A stretch of 64,000 nt of DNA from Thamnaconus septentrionalis (Eukaryota; Chordata; Actinopteri; Tetraodontiformes; Monacanthidae). The position numbers and the translations under genes are program-made. The DNA is taken from positions 9,747,273 to 9,811,272 of the forward strand of contig CM020510.1 of assembly GCA_009823395.1 (NCBI GenBank). Direction: 5' to 3'. The notes beneath the pieces are model-generated. The model had not been told where the DNA came from. It did no database searches and saw nothing but the letters and a program-made list of their open reading frames with translations. Shown piece after piece: positions 38,254 to 64,000 of this stretch (its first letter is position 1; each line of letters begins with the position of its first letter).

Positions 38254-39507
38254 CCAGACACTTTGTGGTGTCCCACATATTCCTAGTACTGAGTGTCCTG
38301 GCCGGTGATGTCTGAGCAACCTGCGGTGAGCTGGGGGAATCCTGGGACACAAGACTTGGAAGCCTTAACATCAAACAGCAAAGAAGAAGCTCTGCCTGTC
38401 AGACCTGAGAGCGAAGCAACAGGCCTGCTTGACATTTAGCTCTCCACTCTGTTTTCACTTTTGCCTCGACACCGACTGTGCGGACCAGGTGGCGTCTCGC
38501 TTTCACTCACATACGCCGTCGTGTCTTAAGCGCGAGGGTTTTTTTTTTTTGAGCAGCCGATGAAAACTGCCATAATGTGCTGATAAAATGAACTGTAGGC
38601 GCCTTTTCAGATGAGTCAGACTGGTTTGAAAGAAACTGAGTCAATTACAAAAGCCAATTCCTTTAACACTGAAAAATTATCACAAATTTTTCATATCTGA
38701 AGATCTTAATCCGTTAAAAGCTCAAGCTTGAGAAACAACCCCCACCCTTCCCCCAACAAAAAAGTATTTTATTCATTGCATGACTGGATTTAATAGAAGG
38801 TTGTCATAGTTTGAAAAAAAACCAAAACATAAAAATAAACATCTCAAAGCTTGGGTCACATCCACAAGCGTCAAAAAAGAGGCTGCTTCCCAAAGCAAAG
38901 AGGGCGAAAGTCCCACAGGACACTGTTCATTGGAGATGCTTCAATAATGCTTCAATAAAGCTGATATGAACAAGATGGGATAATCAGTAATGATGGGATA
39001 ATCAGTAATGTATGAGGAAGTTTTTCCATCCAAGACACTTTTCTAAAGAAACTATCAACAACCCAGAGCTCAAACCCACCTCATCAGAAATAAGCTTCAG
39101 TGTGTTTAACGCGTCCCATATTTTACCAGGTATTAGATTTTCCTCCTGGGTTCCTGTGAGATGGACCCGGCCACTTCTGAAAAGTGGAGCAAGTCAAAGA
39201 AGAAAATGTTGGACTTCTTCCTTGAGACAATTAACGTAAAAAGCACTGCATAGTTGGAATTTCTCAAAATTTGGCTCCTTTAAATTATTTCCAGCTTAAC
39301 TTTGCACTGACCAAGAAGTCAAACGACTCTGTAATGTGTGTGTTTTTCTTTAAAGAATTGCTTCGTGCTTTTCAAAAGCAACTTTGGAGAAATGGCTGCC
39401 TACTGTTGTAAAAGTCTTTGTGTTGAAAATCATTATAATCCTCTTGGAATTGTGGGTATTTTTTTTTCTTTTTTGCCCTAACCATAAAGTGGAAACAAAC
39501 TCAATCT

Positions 39508-39513
39508 TTTAAT
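39508..39513 (-). terminator. cog6: Candidate cog6 poly(A) signal (ATTAAA)
   Basis: ATTAAA on the minus strand about 290 bases past the stop codon. A full AATAAA occurs much further on at 38768-38773. Which one is used cannot be told from sequence. Confidence 0.3.
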
Positions 39514-39799
39514 TCGGTATAATTGTGCTTTATATAATTTAACTTCTGAATAAAAAAGGACCACACAGATTGAAGAGGCCATGAGGAGGGAGAAAACCTC
39601 ATCCAGACATTGGAGAGTAAAGACAATGAGTGTATTTAAGTTAACAATCGACATTTACAACAGTTGGTTTTCCTTAAGCACAAAGGATCAAAAGCCTACA
39701 TCCCGTATTTCCCATCAACCCCACCAGTCATGATTTGCATAGGCCATCTGTATATCTGTACTGTACATATTTCACAGGCGAAGGGGGACAAAGAGTCTC

Positions 39800-60345
<20,546 letters not shown>

Positions 60346-60606
60346 TTAAAACCACCTCCACGTCAACTTTCGGAAAATGTTTTGGTCCGTCTGAATATTC
60401 AGTCCCACGAGTGGCGGCATTGATGACCAAACGTTCCGGGGTGAAAAGTCCTAATTAGTTAGTGGTGGCCAACGAAAGGTTTAATAATGTCAAATTAGTT
60501 TAATAGGCTGTTCTTTTTTTTTGTTTCAGTTTTTTCCTCTTTTGTTTTTGTTACCCTCTGATTTTTGGGTTTGGTTGATTGTCTGATCTGTTATGTTAAA
60601 TAAAAA

Positions 60607-60655
60607 AATGAAATGAAATGAAATGAAATGAAATAAAATAAAATAAAATAAAAAT
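60607..60655 (+). repeat. (AAATG)n/(AAATA)n pentamer repeat
   Basis: Five AAATG units followed by four AAATA units. Confidence 0.9.
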
Positions 60656-61059
60656 AATGTAATTGAAATGAGAATTACATTTGAGCAAGTGTGAGGGTAT
60701 GATGTGTGTTGTCATTCATGTGTCCAGGAGACCCAGCAGTACAACTGAACTTGAGCAAGAAACATAACACCATGTTTAAACTTTCATACTCGCTGCACAA
60801 GAATTATGTTTATGTAACTCTTGAGAGTATGGCGCCATTACAGCCACATGTACAGTAACTTGCCATTTGGTGACAGGTCACATGAACCCATATCCTGTCT
60901 AGGAGGGTGTAGTAAATAGTTTGGCTACAAACGGTGTTAAGGTGACTGTTTTAAGACAAACTGGACTTAAAATTTGGATGAAGCCACACAAGCATGTTGT
61001 GCTCTTTCTTCTGTTTAAATTATTTTCTTCTTTTTAACAAGAGATTGAATAGGGGGCCC

Positions 61060-61150
61060 GGTTGGTTCTCTCTGATTGTATAAAGCGCTTTGAGACGCCT
61101 TTGGTTGTGATTTAGCGCTGTACAAATAAAGTTTTATTATTATTATTTAT
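61060..61150 (+). mobile_element. 3' end of a fish SINE/LINE
   Basis: GTATAAAGCGCTTTGAGACG, then TTTAGCGCTGTACAAATAAA and an ATT-rich tail, is the usual 3' end of a common fish retroposon. The 5' part was not recognised. Confidence 0.55.
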
Positions 61151-61639
61151 TAATAGATTTAAGGGGGGAAAAAACTACCAGACCCCCTATCAACACAGTG
61201 ACAAGTATTGCATGATCTAAATTTCAATTTGGGGTGAATTTCAGGTTTGCGAGGCCATAAAGAAGTGAAAGTTCCAATGTAAAAACAGTCTGATGATTTA
61301 AACGGAACAAACCATGCAGTCATGGTAAACCACAGTGTCCTATTCCATACACCCCTTTGACACACAGTCAACGGTTAATATTTCCTATTAGACCCCCGAG
61401 TCGAGCTTTTGTGACGGGTTCACATCGAGAGCAGAGACTTTCGCACCAGGTGTGCACGGGTCAGGAGGGACTTGCATGGCGGCAGTCTGGCAGAGGTTAC
61501 CAAAGATGAGCCCTGTCCCTCCCTGGGTGGGGATTCACATGATCGACGGTCACCCTACGGGTAGCGCTGCGTGCGCCACCCTCCTCTTCGTCGTCGTCGT
61601 CGTCGTCCTTCCCCTCCTCCTCCTCCCACTTACCCCGCC

Positions 61640-62004
61640 TCTATCCAGCCCCTCTCTCCGAGCAGCAGGAATGTGGGCTCGTTCCCGCACTCACTCCGCG
61701 CTGCTGTGCCTCCGCCGCACGCTGCCGCCGCCGCCGCCGCTTCTTCTTGCGGGAGTTGGGGGATCGGATACGCGCTAGTTCCCTCTCGATGCCACACCGA
61801 TGAAGAGGCGGTGATCTGTGCTCACAGGTCGGACTTATTCCGAACTCTCCCCTCCCTCCTCTATCCCGATTTTTTTGTTCCTTCGAGTGCAGAAAAGTTT
61901 GCTGGAAGACACAACACACAGCTGGAGGCGGTAGCGGCGGATGGACCGGAGCTCACACTTCCCACTCGCACCGATCGCACCAATCCGGCCACATCTGGCA
62001 ACAT
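61640..62004 (+). other. lhfpl6: lhfpl6 non-coding exon 1 and CpG-rich promoter (start approximate)
   Basis: CpG-rich sequence with GTC and CCG trinucleotide runs (about 61587-61608 and 61722-61741) ends at a good donor, ACAT|GTAAGC, with GT at 62005. Position, composition and the intron before the coding exon fit the untranslated first exon of lhfpl6. The 145-codon frame across it (61571-62008) is Pro/Ser/Arg-rich low-complexity sequence and is not taken as coding. The transcription start cannot be placed. Confidence 0.55.
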
Positions 62005-62845
62005 GTAAGCCGTGTCTTTTTCTTTCCTCCCTCTTTTACTCGATATTAACATTCCGATAGTGTGGGCAATGCGTATTCCGGGAGGTCACCCCTAACCGAG
62101 GGGCGAGGAGGGGGAAATATCGCAGCGCTCGGATCGTGGCTGCTGCTGCTCCTGCGGGGGGACCGCGGTGTCAGTTCCTGATCGGAGTCAAAGGGAACTG
62201 ACACGGTCTTTGCTTTAAACCGCATATGTTATTGTTTTCTTTTCTTTTTCCCCTCGCTTTCTCTTTTAGATCATCGTGAAGTTTATTGTTATTGTTTGGC
62301 GAAAGCGGGAAACATAGTTTAAAAAAAAAAATGAAACTAAAGTCATTTCGTAGCGCTGTACTAATGCTGGTGCTGAGACATACTTTACTATTAGAGTATT
62401 ACTAAGGTTTTAGTTTTTAGTTTTGGTTTTGCTGTTGATATCACGGTATGGGAAATGATGGATATGACGCTTCACGAAAACTACCCTGTGCTCATAAACT
62501 GAGGTCAGCTAACTGCTGTCTTGAGTTAATCATTAGATTCCATTTGCAATCACCGGTCGATGAATCACCATTGGAATTAAATTACGGTTAATACAAACTG
62601 CAGCACAGTAAACTGTGTGAATTTATTTGACTGAGGGTTGGACTCTTGTTTGAAACAACTGCTAAAGTTTCATATCTGAGGCATTTACAGGCTGTCAGCT
62701 GCTTTTTTTTTTAATGACCGGGGGAACAAAAGTCTGATTGTCTGGATTTTCTTTTAGTGCACAAACCAAATACTCGCTCCCATGGATATTGGGCCTTTTT
62801 TTGACGTCATGGCTCAGCCTGGATGTTTTGTCTTTCTGCCAACAG
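62005..62845 (+). other. lhfpl6: Probable lhfpl6 intron 1
   Basis: GTAAGC donor and, most likely, the tctgccaacag acceptor ending at 62845. An alternative acceptor, ttcttttag, ends at about 62757. A perfect CRE palindrome TGACGTCA lies at about 62802-62809. No gene inside. Confidence 0.45.

Positions 62846-64000
<1,155 letters not shown>

Larger units (their letters stand above)
10431..39799. other. foxo1-cog6 intergenic tract (~29 kb)
   Basis: Apart from the exon-like ORF at 11507-11626 I recognise no gene here on either strand. Longer open frames are low-complexity (TTC, GGTT, CA, CAG repeats) or match nothing known. Recognisable content is listed separately. Stretches that look like unique, non-repetitive regulatory-type DNA with homeodomain-like TAATTA or E-box motifs include about 18050-18250, 19530-19760, 26560-26830, 30520-30700 and 34860-35000. 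A block at about 31440-31705 (GGGACAATTC, GGGGCGGTTGGCAACTC) resembles a dispersed fish repeat. At the human locus this interval is, as I recall, a far larger gene desert. Confidence 0.7.
60346..61640. promoter_or_regulatory. cog6-lhfpl6 divergent intergenic region
   Basis: The cog6 start and the lhfpl6 first exon face away from each other across about 1.3 kb. The cog6 promoter should lie in the first few hundred bases (an ETS-like TTCCGG at about 60435). The middle holds an AAATG/AAATA pentamer repeat (60607-60655) and a retroposon 3' end. CpG content rises sharply towards lhfpl6. Whether regulation is shared is unknown. Confidence 0.5.

Noticed and set aside
38058..38374. Poly-Cys and poly-Ala frames on the minus strand
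   Set aside because: Translation of the CAG repeat; flanks show no coding character.
61571..62008. 145-codon frame upstream of lhfpl6
   Set aside because: Low-complexity Pro/Ser/Arg sequence from CpG-rich promoter DNA; its stop overlaps a splice donor, and the true lhfpl6 start is clear at 63006.

Overview
This window is vertebrate nuclear DNA, most likely from a teleost fish. Coding exons are split by GT-AG introns and separated by long non-coding tracts. The proteins are close to, but clearly diverged from, mammalian FOXO1, COG6 and LHFPL6. The non-coding DNA is full of simple-sequence repeats and of fish-type hAT, Tc1 and SINE/LINE debris. There is no prokaryotic, phage, plasmid or CRISPR signal. 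The species cannot be fixed from the sequence alone.

Layout. Bases 1-5529 are the 3' part of foxo1 intron 1. Bases 5530-7528 (+) hold the last two coding exons of foxo1: the second half of the forkhead domain through the stop codon. A roughly 2.9 kb 3'UTR follows, ending at an AATAAA near 10.4 kb. Bases 10.43-39.8 kb contain no gene I can identify apart from one exon-like orphan ORF at 11507-11626; they hold microsatellites, transposon remnants and candidate regulatory DNA. Bases 39800-60345 (-) are a complete cog6 gene. I resolved 19 coding exons whose phases all agree and which join to 652 codons plus a stop. Bases about 61.6-64.0 kb (+) are the start of lhfpl6: a probable non-coding first exon and the first coding exon, which runs out of the window at an intron.

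The order and relative orientation foxo1(+) / cog6(-) / lhfpl6(+) is the same, after flipping, as the human chromosome 13 LHFPL6-COG6-FOXO1 block as I recall it, so this is a conserved synteny block. The three genes do not form a pathway. foxo1 encodes an insulin/AKT-regulated transcription factor, cog6 a Golgi vesicle-tethering subunit, and lhfpl6 a tetraspan membrane protein. The block may be held together by long-range regulatory DNA in the intergenic tract and in cog6 introns.

The observations I would check first are these. (1) cog6 exons 7 and 8 are each frame-breaking alone but together are 165 nt; in the transcript they lie between a 46-unit UG repeat just upstream and a 15-unit AC repeat just downstream, which are complementary. 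This suggests co-skipping or a circular RNA. (2) There is an exon-like orphan ORF 1.1 kb beyond the foxo1 poly(A) signal. (3) There is a cluster of four Pumilio-type sites in the foxo1 3'UTR. (4) A strong upstream ATG in lhfpl6 is formed only by splicing. (5) There are several datable transposon insertions with intact or near-intact target duplications. I did not find a wholly new molecular system.
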